In this document: piece after piece, positions 1 through 8,494 of the stretch
How the letters are laid out: each line of letters starts with the position of its first letter
How positions within the stretch are numbered: position 1 is the stretch's first letter
NCBI RefSeq assembly: GCF_003026215.1
Contig: NZ_PYOC01000004.1
Coordinates: 62,001 to 126,000, forward strand
Length of the DNA stretch: 64,000 nt
Direction: 5' to 3'
Origin: Photobacterium indicum
GTDB taxonomy: Bacteria > Pseudomonadota > Gammaproteobacteria > Enterobacterales > Vibrionaceae
Position numbers and translations under genes: made by a program
The notes under the pieces: generated by a model
Told to the model about the DNA's origin: nothing
Database searches by the model: none
Seen by the model: the letters and a program-made list of their open reading frames with translations, nothing else

Positions 1-780
1 AAAACAACGTCAGGAACACCTGTGCGTGTTCAACTGTTAGGTCAAGAGCCTGTATGGATGGCTGAAAATGCATACCGTGCAAGTAATCTTGGCTCGGCGG
101 GTATCGATATTAATTTTGGTTGCCCAGCGAAGTCGGTAAATAAGAATCGCGGTGGTGCAGTTCTGCTTAAAGAACCCAAAAAGATTTACCAAATAGTCAA
201 AGAAGTACGTAATGCTGTTTGCCCAACGAAACCTGTAACAGCAAAAGTTCGTTTAGGGTGGGATGACCCAACGCACTGCTTTGAAATTGTCGATGCCGTA
301 GCACAGGCTGGCGGTGATGAAATTGCTATTCATGCTCGTACAAAAGTCGATGGTTATAAAGCCGAAACAATAAAGTGGGACTACATCCGTCAAGTAAAAG
401 AAAAAAGTTCTATTCCCATTATTGCTAATGGTGAAGTCTGGAACTACCAAGACGGACAAGCATGCTTAAACGTTACCCAAACAGATGCCTTGATGATTTG
501 CCGTGGTGCGCTCAATTTACCCAACCTGTGTAATGTCATAAAACGCAATGAAGCACACATGCCATGGCACCATGTTATTCAGCTATTGCTTAAGTTTTCT
601 GAATTTGAAATCAAAGGTGATAAAGGGCTCTACTACCCTAATCGTGTTAAGCAGTGGTTTGCCTACCTGCGTCATGAATATCCTGAGGCTAAAGAATTAT
701 TTGTCGACATTCGCAGTTTGAATAAAGCAGCCCCCATTGTTGAAATTCTGCAACGGGCTCAAGCATTAGCACATGCTTAA
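1..780 (+). CDS. dusC: tRNA-dihydrouridine(16) synthase DusC, 5' end cut by the window
   Basis: FMN-dependent enzyme that reduces uridine 16 of tRNA to dihydrouridine. The reading frame is open from base 1, and the residues before the first in-frame start (KTTSGTP, then VRVQLLGQ) continue the DusC alignment. The gene therefore starts left of the window, lacking roughly 60 residues compared with E. coli DusC (recalled sequence). Visible family features are INFGCPAKSVNKNRGGA with the catalytic cysteine, KVRLGWDD, the His in AIHARTK, IIANGEVW, and the phosphate-binding MICRGALNLPN. The C-terminal VKQWFAYLRHEYPEA fits DusC rather than DusA or DusB. The gene ends just before a strong hairpin shared with the convergent neighbour. 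The GTG at base 22 is not the real start. Confidence 0.93.
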   Translation, partial: KTTSGTPVRVQLLGQEPVWMAENAYRASNLGSAGIDINFGCPAKSVNKNRGGAVLLKEPKKIYQIVKEVRNAVCPTKPVTAKVRLGWDDPTHCFEIVDAVAQAGGDEIAIHARTKVDGYKAETIKWDYIRQVKEKSSIPIIANGEVWNYQDGQACLNVTQTDALMICRGALNLPNLCNVIKRNEAHMPWHHVIQLLLKFSEFEIKGDKGLYYPNRVKQWFAYLRHEYPEAKELFVDIRSLNKAAPIVEILQRAQALAHA

Positions 781-843
781 GCCTTATAGTGACCTAAGTA
801 CTCGATCTTAATTTGTAAGACTTTCTCTTGGTATTAGATACAC

Positions 844-893
844 AAAACCCCGGCAATGCGTAACTTATAATAAGTCATCATTGCCGGGGTTTT
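844..893. terminator. Bidirectional intrinsic terminator between dusC and the YcgN-like gene
   Basis: A perfect 15-bp inverted repeat pairs 844-858 (A4 then CCCCGGCAATG) with 879-893 (CATTGCCGGGG then T4). T-runs on both strands suit the convergent gene ends. Confidence 0.9.
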
Positions 894-913
894 ATTAGAA
901 TTCAATAACGCGA

Positions 914-1366
914 TTAACGGTTCGGGTGGTTGGTAATGTGATCTTCCCAATCGATGACGTCAATTTCATAGACAACTTGATCTTTCACCGATTCACCCGC
1001 TTTGTGCATGGCCTTTTTAGAGCCTGTAATTAAAGGATGCCACTCAGGTAACGGTTTGCCTTCAGCAAGCAAACGGTATGCACACGTTTCTGGTAGCCAA
1101 ACAAACTCGTCGATACGCTCACGTGTTAGCTTTAAACACTCTTCACCAGACTCAAAACGGTTCTGATAGTCTTTACAAGAACAAGTGTTGTTATCCAGTA
1201 AGCTACACGCAACATTGGTAAAATAAATATCATCTGTCGCATCATCAATTAATTTATGCAAACAGCACTTACCACAACCATCACAGAGAGATTCCCACTC
1301 TTGATCTGTCATTATTGCTAATTCTTTATCTTCCCAAAAACGTACCATACTACCCAACCTATTCAT
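914..1366 (-). CDS. YcgN family (UPF0260) cysteine-cluster protein
   Basis: Small soluble protein of the YcgN/UPF0260 family; function is not established. The N-terminal part has [12 protein letters not shown] followed by [19 protein letters not shown], a cysteine pattern typical of metal (probably zinc or Fe-S) cluster-binding families. The middle has [21 protein letters not shown] and GSKKAMH, closely matching E. coli YcgN. Length (150 aa) is near the usual 150-153. The start could be the first ATG or the one 18 bases downstream ([10 protein letters not shown]), which aligns better with E. coli; neither has a strong ribosome site. It is convergent with dusC and divergent from a second small cysteine-cluster gene. 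Confidence 0.85.
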   Translation of the reverse strand: MNRLGSMVRFWEDKELAIMTDQEWESLCDGCGKCCLHKLIDDATDDIYFTNVACSLLDNNTCSCKDYQNRFESGEECLKLTRERIDEFVWLPETCAYRLLAEGKPLPEWHPLITGSKKAMHKAGESVKDQVVYEIDVIDWEDHITNHPNR

Positions 1367-1610
1367 TACCTAACCCTAGCCTATATAGCTAAGGAGGCGG
1401 TTTTATAGCTGTCTAATGATTAAAGTGCAAGCGAATACTGCGGATTAAGTCTTAAGAATAGCTGTAATAAGAGGCATTATTATTTACACCATTAAAAAGC
1501 ATGAAATTTTGACCCCGAGAACGATGAGTGGTAACTTGCGCAACCTTTTGTAAATGTCGTGTTTGGTTGTAAAACCCAACGATATATCTTCGTGAAGTAT
1601 AGGATATGAG

Positions 1611-1859
1611 ATGGAATGTCGCTTAAGTTGTGGTGCCTGTTGTATTGCACCGAGTATCTCTTCTGCTATTCCCGGCATGCCAAATGGTAAGCCTGCTGGT
1701 GTTCGCTGCATTCAGCTAAACGAGAAGAATCTTTGCACAATTTTTGGTCAGCCAGAACGGCCAGCGGTATGCCATAATTTTAAAGCTTGCCCTGATATAT
1801 GTGGTACATCAAACGAGCAAGCTTTAGCTATTATTATGGAACTAGAAAACATAACCTAA
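1611..1859 (+). CDS. YkgJ family small cysteine-cluster protein
   Basis: An 82-residue protein with eight cysteines arranged as MECRLSCGACC, VRC, NLC, VCHNFKAC and DIC. This is the pattern of the YkgJ/UPF0153 CxxCxxxCC family, thought to bind zinc or an Fe-S cluster; the biological role is unknown. AGVRCIQLNEKNLCTIFG and RPAVCHNF are typical family segments. AGGA lies six bases before the ATG and supports this start. The neighbouring divergent gene encodes another cysteine-cluster protein of the related YcgN family, so both may share metal handling, but that is inference. Confidence 0.82.
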   Translation: MECRLSCGACCIAPSISSAIPGMPNGKPAGVRCIQLNEKNLCTIFGQPERPAVCHNFKACPDICGTSNEQALAIIMELENIT

Positions 1860-1890
1860 TTACAAGTTGTGCTCTAATTGTTGTAATGTG

Positions 1891-2142
1891 TTAAACGGCT
1901 ACGGTACCCGTTAAAATACGAATAGTTGATTTAGCATGCTCTACGGCTTGATGGCCAGAAAATGTTAAATAACCACCATCTTCTTGCGTTACTAAACCTT
2001 TAGTAAACAAGCGTTTTGCTGCTGCTACCATTTCAGGCGCAGCATCACCGCGGACCTTGATCCCTTCCAAATCGCTGTGCATTGGAAACCTAACAAGAAG
2101 GTTCATTTCATCAACAAGTTCTGCAGTATATGGCATAGTCAC
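1891..2142 (-). CDS. TIGR02647 family protein
   Basis: An 83-residue protein recognised as the gammaproteobacterial TIGR02647 family. Key segments are PYTAELVDEMNLL, GIKVRGDAAPEMVAAAKRLF and KGLVTQEDGGYLTFSGHQAVEHA. The layout resembles a compact winged-helix-like fold, but no function is known. The true start may be the third-codon ATG. It has its own short upstream region and no operon partner. Confidence 0.75.
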   Translation of the reverse strand: MTMPYTAELVDEMNLLVRFPMHSDLEGIKVRGDAAPEMVAAAKRLFTKGLVTQEDGGYLTFSGHQAVEHAKSTIRILTGTVAV

Positions 2143-2535
2143 CTCTATATAATTTTACTACCAATCGAGACTTGGTCTGTTTTGTTTAAATACCAACTTG
2201 CTTAATAATAGCGCCTGATATGAATAAAAGTAGGTGTAGAGATCAATCTCTGGAAACCTTTAAAGCAGATATCGCGACCTAGTTCAAATATTTGGATATT
2301 TATACCCATCGTATTCATTATGCTGTCGCTCACTATGCCACCACTCCTGTTTATGACAAGTGCGCAATGCGCATAACAATGAATTCAATCATCTACTCAA
2401 CGTTACAGACTCTACTTTTTGAAACCGATAACCATCTGTTCACCATACTCTCGTGGTACGAAAAAAGAGTGCTTCAATACAATTTTATACCAATTCCATA
2501 ATTATAGATTTTAACCAGTATAGATTAACAGGCAC
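2143..2535. other. Intergenic stretch without a convincing gene
   Basis: AT-rich sequence between the TIGR02647 gene and the terminator of the Tim44-like gene. A 69-codon frame at 2292-2501 starts with TTG, has no ribosome site and resembles no family I know, so I do not call it. I see no tRNA or strong hairpin. Confidence 0.5.
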
Positions 2536-2562
2536 AAAAAAGCCGCTCGATTAAAGCGGCTT
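2536..2562 (-). terminator. Intrinsic terminator of the Tim44-like gene
   Basis: On the minus strand GCCGCT, a 7-base loop and AGCGGC are followed by TTTTTT, just past the stop codon of the 2595-3464 gene. Confidence 0.85.
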
Positions 2563-2594
2563 CTATTTATACAGTTACATCGCTAATTCAATGC

Positions 2595-3464
2595 CTAAGC
2601 TTGAATACCAACAATCAACCAAGGTGCATTAGGCGTACGTAAATCACGCTCTAAATGCCAAACATCGGTAATGTCAGCTTCATGCTCTTCATTACGATCT
2701 TTGTAACGACCTGAGAATTGAATACTTAGCTGTGCTAAATTCGCATCAAAGTCAGCACGTACCATTTCAGTATCAACATACATCACTTCTGTATGCTGCT
2801 CACCTTCAAGTTTTGCACGCTCTGCCGTCAAATCAGCTAATAAAGCAGGTGAAACGTATTCACGAATTTTATCAAGCTCGTTGTGGTTCCATGCACCTTG
2901 TAAAATACGGTAGTGATCACGAGCACCGCTCAAGAACGCATTCATATTGAAATTAGGTGGCAAATTAAACGGCACATCGCTATCTGTTGATACATAACCA
3001 GATTGTTGAGGCGCTGCATTCATTTCAGGCGCTTGTTGACGCTGCTGAGTATTGTGCTGCTGTTGCGGGGAGTTCCCTGCATACGCTTCACGATGACCCG
3101 TTGGTGTCCCTTTAGTGCCACGCATTGTTTTGAATAGCTTGAAGATGACAAATGCAATCAGACCAAAGATAAGAATATCCATGAATTGAATGCCGTCAAA
3201 CGCACCACCAAAGAATGCAGCAAGTAAGCCACCAGCCAATAACCCGCCCATCAAACCACCCATCAGACCTTTCTTACCTGATTGTGCAGCCGTTGGATTT
3301 TGTTTATTAATTGTATTCGTTTGTTGTGGCTGTTGCTGTTTCGCAGGCGCTGTTTTAAAGCTTTTACCAAACGATTTGCCACCACCAAATTTCTTTGCTT
3401 CTGCATGAGGAGCCGAAAACGACACCGCCACGATCAAAGCAAACAGAGTAAAGAAGCGTTTCAT
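2595..3464 (-). CDS. Exported Tim44-like domain protein
   Basis: Bacterial Tim44-like protein of unknown precise role, probably inner-membrane attached and facing the periplasm. It begins with a signal peptide (MKRFFTLFALIVAVSFSAPHA), then a Gly/Lys/Gln-rich linker (KKFGGGKSFGKSF). Next is a glycine-rich hydrophobic segment (GLMGGLMGGLLAGGLLAAFF) and a second membrane helix (ILIFGLIAFVIFKLF). The C-terminal half is the Tim44-like fold (FLSGARDHYRILQGAWNHNELDKIREYV ... DVWHLERDLRTPNAPWLIVGIQ). The frame is open 21 codons further upstream, but the internal ATG at 3464 directly precedes the signal peptide and has AAGG ten bases before it, so I chose it. Monocistronic. Confidence 0.8.
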   Translation of the reverse strand: MKRFFTLFALIVAVSFSAPHAEAKKFGGGKSFGKSFKTAPAKQQQPQQTNTINKQNPTAAQSGKKGLMGGLMGGLLAGGLLAAFFGGAFDGIQFMDILIFGLIAFVIFKLFKTMRGTKGTPTGHREAYAGNSPQQQHNTQQRQQAPEMNAAPQQSGYVSTDSDVPFNLPPNFNMNAFLSGARDHYRILQGAWNHNELDKIREYVSPALLADLTAERAKLEGEQHTEVMYVDTEMVRADFDANLAQLSIQFSGRYKDRNEEHEADITDVWHLERDLRTPNAPWLIVGIQA

Positions 3465-3859
3465 ATTATTATTACCTTTGCCATGTTCTGATTGCATCCT
3501 ATCTGTATACTTTAGAAAGTCAATCAATCCTCATCTGCAAATTGTTACTAATGATGATGATAATGTAAAAATACGTTCAAACGGTTGAATAATAGACTTT
3601 TTAATCCATGCTGATTAAAGATATTAAACGGATAAACTAATATTAAGATCGAAACACATTAACAAAAAAAGATTGATATTCACTTTTATCTGTACAATCT
3701 GACAGTGACAAATCATAAATAAAGATAAAAGACTAGTATGTTGTTTCAAAACAATTTTTTATTGCACTTTTCTCTATAAACCTTGTCAAAAAATGAATAT
3801 AACAAGTATATAACCTTGTGGCGTAACCACTCTAAATAAGAACAACTACGGGAATATTT
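3465..3859. other. AT-rich divergent intergenic region
   Basis: Separates the divergent Tim44-like and TM2 genes. It contains the promoter listed below and a CTGT-N8-ACAG element near 3690 that I do not accept as a LexA box. Nothing gene-like is visible. Confidence 0.5.
3783..3812 (+). promoter_or_regulatory. Sigma-70-type promoter candidate for the TM2 gene
   Basis: TTGTCA (3783-3788), an 18-base spacer and TATATA (3807-3812) lie about 50 bases before the ATG at 3860. Confidence 0.5.
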
Positions 3860-4255
3860 ATGCAAGATACACATAGTAAGTTAATTGGCTATTTATTATG
3901 GATTTTCGGCTTCACAGGTGCTCACCGATTTTACTATGGCAAACCTGTTACTGGCACAATTTGGTTCTTAACATTAGGTTTGTGCGGGATAGGCTGGTTG
4001 ATCGATTTATTTCTCATCCCCGCGATGGATCGCGAAGCGGATTTTCGCTTCCAAGCAGGCGATATTGATTATACCGTCGGGTGGCTGTTATTAACGTTTT
4101 TAGGTGTCTTTGGTCTTCATCGAATGTATATGGGTAAATGGCTTACTGGTATTCTATATTTGTGCACTTTTGGTTTCTTTTTAATCGGTATTCTTGTCGA
4201 TTTCTGGACGTTGAACGATCAGATTTCAGTCAAAAATTCTGAACGTAGCGCATAA
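3860..4255 (+). CDS. TM2 domain membrane protein with two repeated halves
   Basis: A 131-residue inner-membrane protein built from two TM2-like units. Residues about 7-50 read KLIGYLLWIFGFTGAHRFYY with GKPVTGTIWFLTLGLCGIGWLIDLF. Residues about 70-115 read YTVGWLLLTFLGVFGLHRMY with GKWLTGILYLCTFGFFLIGILVDF. Each half has two helices joined by the family's G-HR-Y-GK turn, giving four membrane segments. A GGGA ribosome site lies about eight bases before the ATG. The function of bacterial TM2 proteins is not established. The gene stands alone and is followed by a long palindrome. Confidence 0.78.
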   Translation: MQDTHSKLIGYLLWIFGFTGAHRFYYGKPVTGTIWFLTLGLCGIGWLIDLFLIPAMDREADFRFQAGDIDYTVGWLLLTFLGVFGLHRMYMGKWLTGILYLCTFGFFLIGILVDFWTLNDQISVKNSERSA

Positions 4256-4284
4256 ACATTCAATAAAATCATGTTTTTTTGTTG

Positions 4285-4331
4285 GGCTATATTTATGATA
4301 ACACTCTAAGTGAGAGTGTTATCACATATAG
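4285..4331. repeat. Long palindrome downstream of the TM2 gene
   Basis: A 12-bp perfect stem, TGATAACACTCT (4296-4307) with AGAGTGTTATCA (4313-4324), is extended by an outer CTATAT/ATATAG pairing after a small internal loop. There is no good T-run on either side, so it may be a weak terminator, an mRNA-end stabiliser or a protein site. Confidence 0.6.
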
Positions 4332-4392
4332 GCTTTTATTCGCACTCAGAGTTGGCTAATTACTTGACCATATCGTAAGTGAGCAACTAGAA

Positions 4393-4413
4393 TATCGAAC
4401 GTCGTTCTATAAT
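4393..4413 (+). promoter_or_regulatory. Dyad overlapping a TATAAT box: likely TetR operator
   Basis: GAACG-T-CGTTC (4397-4407), flanked by TAT/ATA, forms a 19-bp near-palindrome. It overlaps a perfect TATAAT (4408-4413) about 90 bases before the TetR start. This suggests autorepression of the TetR-transporter pair. No good -35 is seen. Confidence 0.5.
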
Positions 4414-4498
4414 TAAGCTAAGTCACAAAACGACGGCTATGTTGCCTTTTTCTTCATTATAATAATAACAACAAATAAATCATTAAGAGTACTATTCG

Positions 4499-5095
4499 AT
4501 GGCAAGACGAAATGACCACACTCGCGAAGAGTTGGTAAGCATGACACTAGAGCAAGTGAAGCTTTTTTTAAATGAACACCCGCATCACGAACTAAGTTTA
4601 CGAAAAGTCGCTGGCATGATTGGCTATGTACCAAGCACATTAGTGAATGTATTTGGTAACTACAACCTACTACTGCTTCATGCTGTAGCGCAAACACTTG
4701 ATGAATTATTCGCTGAAGCTGAAGCTCAGATGAATTCAGCAACATCACCAGAAGATGCACTTCGTAAGCTCGCTTATTGCTATCAAGAATTTGCAGCCGC
4801 TCACCCTTATCGCTGGCAGTTAATTTTCCAGCACACAATGAATGGTGATGAGCTTCCTGAATGGCAAGCTGAACGAATCAATAATATGACAAGTATGCTT
4901 GAAACCTTAATTCGTCAAATTACCCCTCAAAAATCTGATGCTGATATCTTAGAAGCAAGCCGTGTTTTATGGGCGGGAGTTCATGGTATTACGTTATTAA
5001 GTGTTGATGACAAATTATTCACTTCCGTTCCGGTTGACGCAAAAGCACTAATAGACAACTTATTAGATACATATTTAAACGCTTGGAACGCATAA
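4499..5095 (+). CDS. TetR/AcrR family transcriptional regulator
   Basis: A 198-residue repressor-type protein. Residues about 8-55 form the TetR helix-turn-helix (REELVSMTLEQVKLFLNEHP, LSLRKVAGMIGYVPSTLVNVFGNYNLLL). The rest is a helical ligand and dimer domain of the WHG/TetR_C_13 type (YCYQEFAAAHPYRWQLIF ... VLWAGVHGITLLS). The stop is 12 bases before the ATG of the downstream transporter-acyltransferase gene, so the two form an operon and the regulator probably controls that gene. A palindrome over a TATAAT box lies upstream. The ligand is unknown; a fatty acid or lysophospholipid is a guess from the partner gene. Confidence 0.85.
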   Translation: MARRNDHTREELVSMTLEQVKLFLNEHPHHELSLRKVAGMIGYVPSTLVNVFGNYNLLLLHAVAQTLDELFAEAEAQMNSATSPEDALRKLAYCYQEFAAAHPYRWQLIFQHTMNGDELPEWQAERINNMTSMLETLIRQITPQKSDADILEASRVLWAGVHGITLLSVDDKLFTSVPVDAKALIDNLLDTYLNAWNA

Positions 5096-5107
5096 GCGGA
5101 GTATTTG

Positions 5108-6985
5108 ATGAGTGTTCAGCCCCAATCGCGCCTTTTAACTAAGCAGCGGTTTTTACCCTATTTTCTTACGCAGGCTCTTGGGGCTTTTAACGATAATGTC
5201 TATAAGAATATCTTACTCATTCTTATTGCATTTTCTGCTCCTGGTACATTGCCCCTCGATTCAGATCTGATCATTAACCTCGCAGCTGGCTTATTCATAC
5301 TTCCTTTTTTCCTTTTTTCAGCTTCGGCAGGTGTATTAGCAGATAAATACGATAAAGCGCAGATTATGCGTATCGTAAAGTTTGCTGAAATTATTATTAT
5401 GGCTTTAGCTGCTATCGCCTTTCTCACCGAAAGTTACATGATGCTGCTGATTCTATTATTTTTGATGGGAACCCAGTCGGCATTTTTTGGCCCAGCCAAA
5501 TATGCACTTTTACCCCAACATTTAAGAAAAGAAGAACTCGTTTCAGGTAATGCGTTGGTCGAGACCGGTACTTTTCTAGCGATTCTACTGGGTACCTTGT
5601 TAGCTGGCGTGATAGCCAACCAGCAAGATGCTCCTTTAATTGCAGCAATTAGTGTCGTCTCTTTTGCTGTTTTAGGGTATGCCACGTCCCGTAAAATACC
5701 TGAAGCGAAACCGAGTAACCCTAATATTGAATTTAAATGGCAACCAATTAAACAAACATGCCATACATTAGCAATAGCCAAAAAAGACAAAACCGTTTTT
5801 CAATGTGTGTTAGGCATTAGTTGGTTTTGGTTTTTAGGGGCATGTTACCTAACGCAATTCCCTAATTTTGCTAAAATTCACCTTGGTGGTGGCGCGGCTT
5901 CTGTCTCTTTCTTACTCGCATTATTTTCAATTGGCATTGCTACAGGCTCACTATTATGTGACCGCCTGTCTGGCCACCGAATTGAGCCAGGTATTGTTCC
6001 TCTGGGTAGTTTTGGTATTACTTTATTCAGTGCAATTCTTTTCTTTGCTTCGCCAGATGTAGTACCAATATCAAACAGTTTTATTGAGTTTATTGCTCAG
6101 CCTGAGCTTTTCCATATTTTCATCGCATTAATACTATTAGGCGTCTCTGGCGGGATATTCATTGTGCCTCTTTACGCCATGATGCAAAGCCGTGCAAAAG
6201 AAGATGAGCGCGCACAAATCATTGCGGCAAATAACATTTGGAATGCGCTATTCATGGTAGCGAGTGCCATTCTATCGATTGTCTTTTTGTCGGTATTAGA
6301 ATTTAGTATTCCTCAGTTCTTTCTGTTTCTATCAATAGCTAACTTTGTTGTTGTTGTTTACCTATACGTGCAAGTACCCGATTTCTTCTGGCGCTTTTTG
6401 GTGTGGGTCGTTACACATACCATGTATCGAGTAAAACACAAGGATTTAGAGAATATTCCCCTACAAGGCGGTGCACTGATTGTCTGTAACCATGTCAGTT
6501 ACATGGACGCATTATTATTGGCGGGAGCTTACCCTCGTCCTATCCGTTTCCTAATGGATAAAGACATTTCTAGCCTGCCATTTATCTCGACATTCTGTAA
6601 AGCCTGTAAGGTAATTCCTGTTGATCCTAATGATCGTCGTTCAGTGTATAGAGCCTTTTCGCAAGTCACCCAATATTTAGAAAATGGCGACATTGTTTGT
6701 ATCTTCCCTGAAGGGCAACTCACCTACGACGGTGAAATAGGCCCATTCTTACGTGGTATTGATATCATTATTAAGCGCTCTTCTGTTCCCGTCATTCCCG
6801 TTGCTTTACAGGGGTTATGGGGCAGCCTTTTCAGCCGAGAACGAGGTTGCGCTCTATTGAAGATGCCAAAACGTTTTTGGTCAAAGGTTACTGTCGTCGC
6901 AGGAGAACCAATTTCACCATCAGACAATACTCATAGCTCAGAACTGCGTGAACGAATCGTTGCCTTACGTGGCAATAATCCATAG
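5108..6985 (+). CDS. MFS transporter fused to a PlsC-type acyltransferase (LplT/Aas-like)
   Basis: An inner-membrane fusion of about 625 residues. Residues 1 to about 415 are a 12-helix major-facilitator domain (RFLPYFLTQALGAFNDNVYK resembles lysophospholipid flippase LplT). Residues about 430-625 are a glycerolipid acyltransferase with the catalytic NHVSYMDA (HxxxxD) and the acceptor motif FPEGQLTYDG. It probably imports and re-acylates lysophospholipids or makes phosphatidate; the substrate is inferred. Related larger proteins also carry an acyl-ACP synthetase (AMP-ligase) domain, which is absent here: the frame stops after the acyltransferase and a terminator follows. ATG 5108 has GGAG six bases upstream; the TTG one codon earlier is less likely. 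Confidence 0.85.
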   Translation: MSVQPQSRLLTKQRFLPYFLTQALGAFNDNVYKNILLILIAFSAPGTLPLDSDLIINLAAGLFILPFFLFSASAGVLADKYDKAQIMRIVKFAEIIIMALAAIAFLTESYMMLLILLFLMGTQSAFFGPAKYALLPQHLRKEELVSGNALVETGTFLAILLGTLLAGVIANQQDAPLIAAISVVSFAVLGYATSRKIPEAKPSNPNIEFKWQPIKQTCHTLAIAKKDKTVFQCVLGISWFWFLGACYLTQFPNFAKIHLGGGAASVSFLLALFSIGIATGSLLCDRLSGHRIEPGIVPLGSFGITLFSAILFFASPDVVPISNSFIEFIAQPELFHIFIALILLGVSGGIFIVPLYAMMQSRAKEDERAQIIAANNIWNALFMVASAILSIVFLSVLEFSIPQFFLFLSIANFVVVVYLYVQVPDFFWRFLVWVVTHTMYRVKHKDLENIPLQGGALIVCNHVSYMDALLLAGAYPRPIRFLMDKDISSLPFISTFCKACKVIPVDPNDRRSVYRAFSQVTQYLENGDIVCIFPEGQLTYDGEIGPFLRGIDIIIKRSSVPVIPVALQGLWGSLFSRERGCALLKMPKRFWSKVTVVAGEPISPSDNTHSSELRERIVALRGNNP

Positions 6986-7000
6986 GTGGCGAAATAATAC

Positions 7001-7046
7001 AAAAAAGGGCGATGATCAATAACACTGATCATCGCCCTGTTTTTTA
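7001..7046. terminator. Bidirectional terminator between the acyltransferase gene and menE
   Basis: AGGGCGATGATCA (7006-7018) pairs perfectly with TGATCATCGCCCT (7026-7038). It is flanked by A6 on the left and T-rich sequence on the right, serving convergent genes. Confidence 0.9.
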
Positions 7047-7057
7047 TATCACATCAT

Positions 7058-8494
7058 TTAAAGCTGCAGCGCTAACCACTCACTTAACTGCTTACGCGAC
7101 ACTTTAATACCCGATGTTGCTAGTTCCTTTGGCAATGCTAGGTAACGAATCGGTCGCTTAAAACTCACGATGTTATCTGTCATGTGGCTTTCTAGTGATG
7201 CAATAACATCATTAGATAATACCGAGTCGGTATCTACGATGGCGATTGGTCGTTGCCCGAATTCTGCATCATCCATTGGCAATACAAAAGCTTGCCTGAC
7301 ACTCGTATGGGTCATTAATACTTTCTCGACATCTTCTGGTTGAATATTCTCGCCACCAGAAATAAACATGTTATCAGCACGCCCCAATATGTGCAGTTCA
7401 TTGCCTCGCCATTCACCTAAATCACGGGTGGCAAACCATTCTCCGTCACAAGCTGGAAATATCATTTTATTACGATAATACCCCAGGCATAAGGTCGCGC
7501 CTTGAACATACACTTCACTGTCTTTAATCATAAAGTTACGGTTGCCTAAAACAGTGCCTACGCCCCCGCTCGCATCTGCTTTTTTTGCAGTTACGGTCGA
7601 CCCCATCTCTGTCATACCGTAACCACACCAGCAGCTAATACCAATACGTTCAGCGGCATCTGTTAAGCTAACAGGAATAGCTGCACCACCCAATAACACT
7701 TGTTTCAATCGTAAAGTGTCATTGCCCTCCCCCTGCTTAGAGGCTAATAAACGCTGAAGCTGCGTCGGCACGAGAGAAGCATGCGTCACCATAGTCAGTG
7801 AATGCTCAAAACAGGCAGGCTCCGTAACCACCAGCTTGGCACCTCGGTATAACCAGCGCCAAAAAATAGCGAGCCCTGAAATATGAAACAAAGGTAAAGA
7901 TAACAACCAACTGTCATCACTGCCAAAATCCATCATTTCAAGTAACCCTTCAGCACTGGCAAGATGATTTTCGGCAGTATGAACGGCGGCTTTAGGTATA
8001 CCCGTTGAGCCAGATGTCAGGGTTAGGGTTGCTGGTCGTGTTTGCTGCCAAGTAACAGGTACAATACGAGGTTGTTCTGGCTGCAATAAATGCAGGCGTT
8101 TACCTGTTGTGAATTGATGAACAGTACGTGCTGGATACCAAATGTAATCATTATTTAATCGAGCTAGTTGTTCATTTAGCTCTATTTCTGTATTTTTCGG
8201 ATTTAACCCAACATAACGGGCACCAATGCGTAGCGTAGCTAAAATAAGCCATATAACCTGAATCGAATTAGGTGCAACGATCGCAATCATTTGATCACGT
8301 TTGACGCCTTGTTCAATTAAGCCCTGTGCATACTCATCAACGCGATGGCTCATTTCCGCCCAGCTGAATCGTTGCTCGCCAATACATTCACCGTCGACAC
8401 ATTGTGCACCAAAAGAAAGAGCGACCGCTGACGGTCGCTCCTCTGCCCAATGTTGCCAAGGCCATGTGGCGAAGTATTGAGTTACTTCTGCCAT
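7058..8494 (-). CDS. menE: o-Succinylbenzoate-CoA ligase MenE
   Basis: Activates o-succinylbenzoate with ATP and CoA in cytoplasmic menaquinone synthesis. It is an acyl-adenylate-forming enzyme of 478 aa. The P-loop-like motif is [17 protein letters not shown], the A5 region is [10 protein letters not shown], the hinge region is [29 protein letters not shown], and the C-terminal catalytic lysine lies in [17 protein letters not shown]. Its start overlaps the end of menC by 13 bases, indicating translational coupling at the 3' end of menF-menD-menH-menC-menE. Its stop faces a bidirectional terminator. Confidence 0.95.
   Translation of the reverse strand: MAEVTQYFATWPWQHWAEERPSAVALSFGAQCVDGECIGEQRFSWAEMSHRVDEYAQGLIEQGVKRDQMIAIVAPNSIQVIWLILATLRIGARYVGLNPKNTEIELNEQLARLNNDYIWYPARTVHQFTTGKRLHLLQPEQPRIVPVTWQQTRPATLTLTSGSTGIPKAAVHTAENHLASAEGLLEMMDFGSDDSWLLSLPLFHISGLAIFWRWLYRGAKLVVTEPACFEHSLTMVTHASLVPTQLQRLLASKQGEGNDTLRLKQVLLGGAAIPVSLTDAAERIGISCWCGYGMTEMGSTVTAKKADASGGVGTVLGNRNFMIKDSEVYVQGATLCLGYYRNKMIFPACDGEWFATRDLGEWRGNELHILGRADNMFISGGENIQPEDVEKVLMTHTSVRQAFVLPMDDAEFGQRPIAIVDTDSVLSNDVIASLESHMTDNIVSFKRPIRYLALPKELATSGIKVSRKQLSEWLALQL

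Noticed and set aside
2292..2501. 69-codon open frame in a 450-base spacer
   Set aside because: TTG start, no ribosome site, no recognisable family and an odd composition; likely chance.
3690..3705. CTGT-N8-ACAG resembling a LexA box
   Set aside because: The inner eight bases are not the AT-alternating type, it is about 155 bases from the gene, and TM2 genes are not known SOS members.
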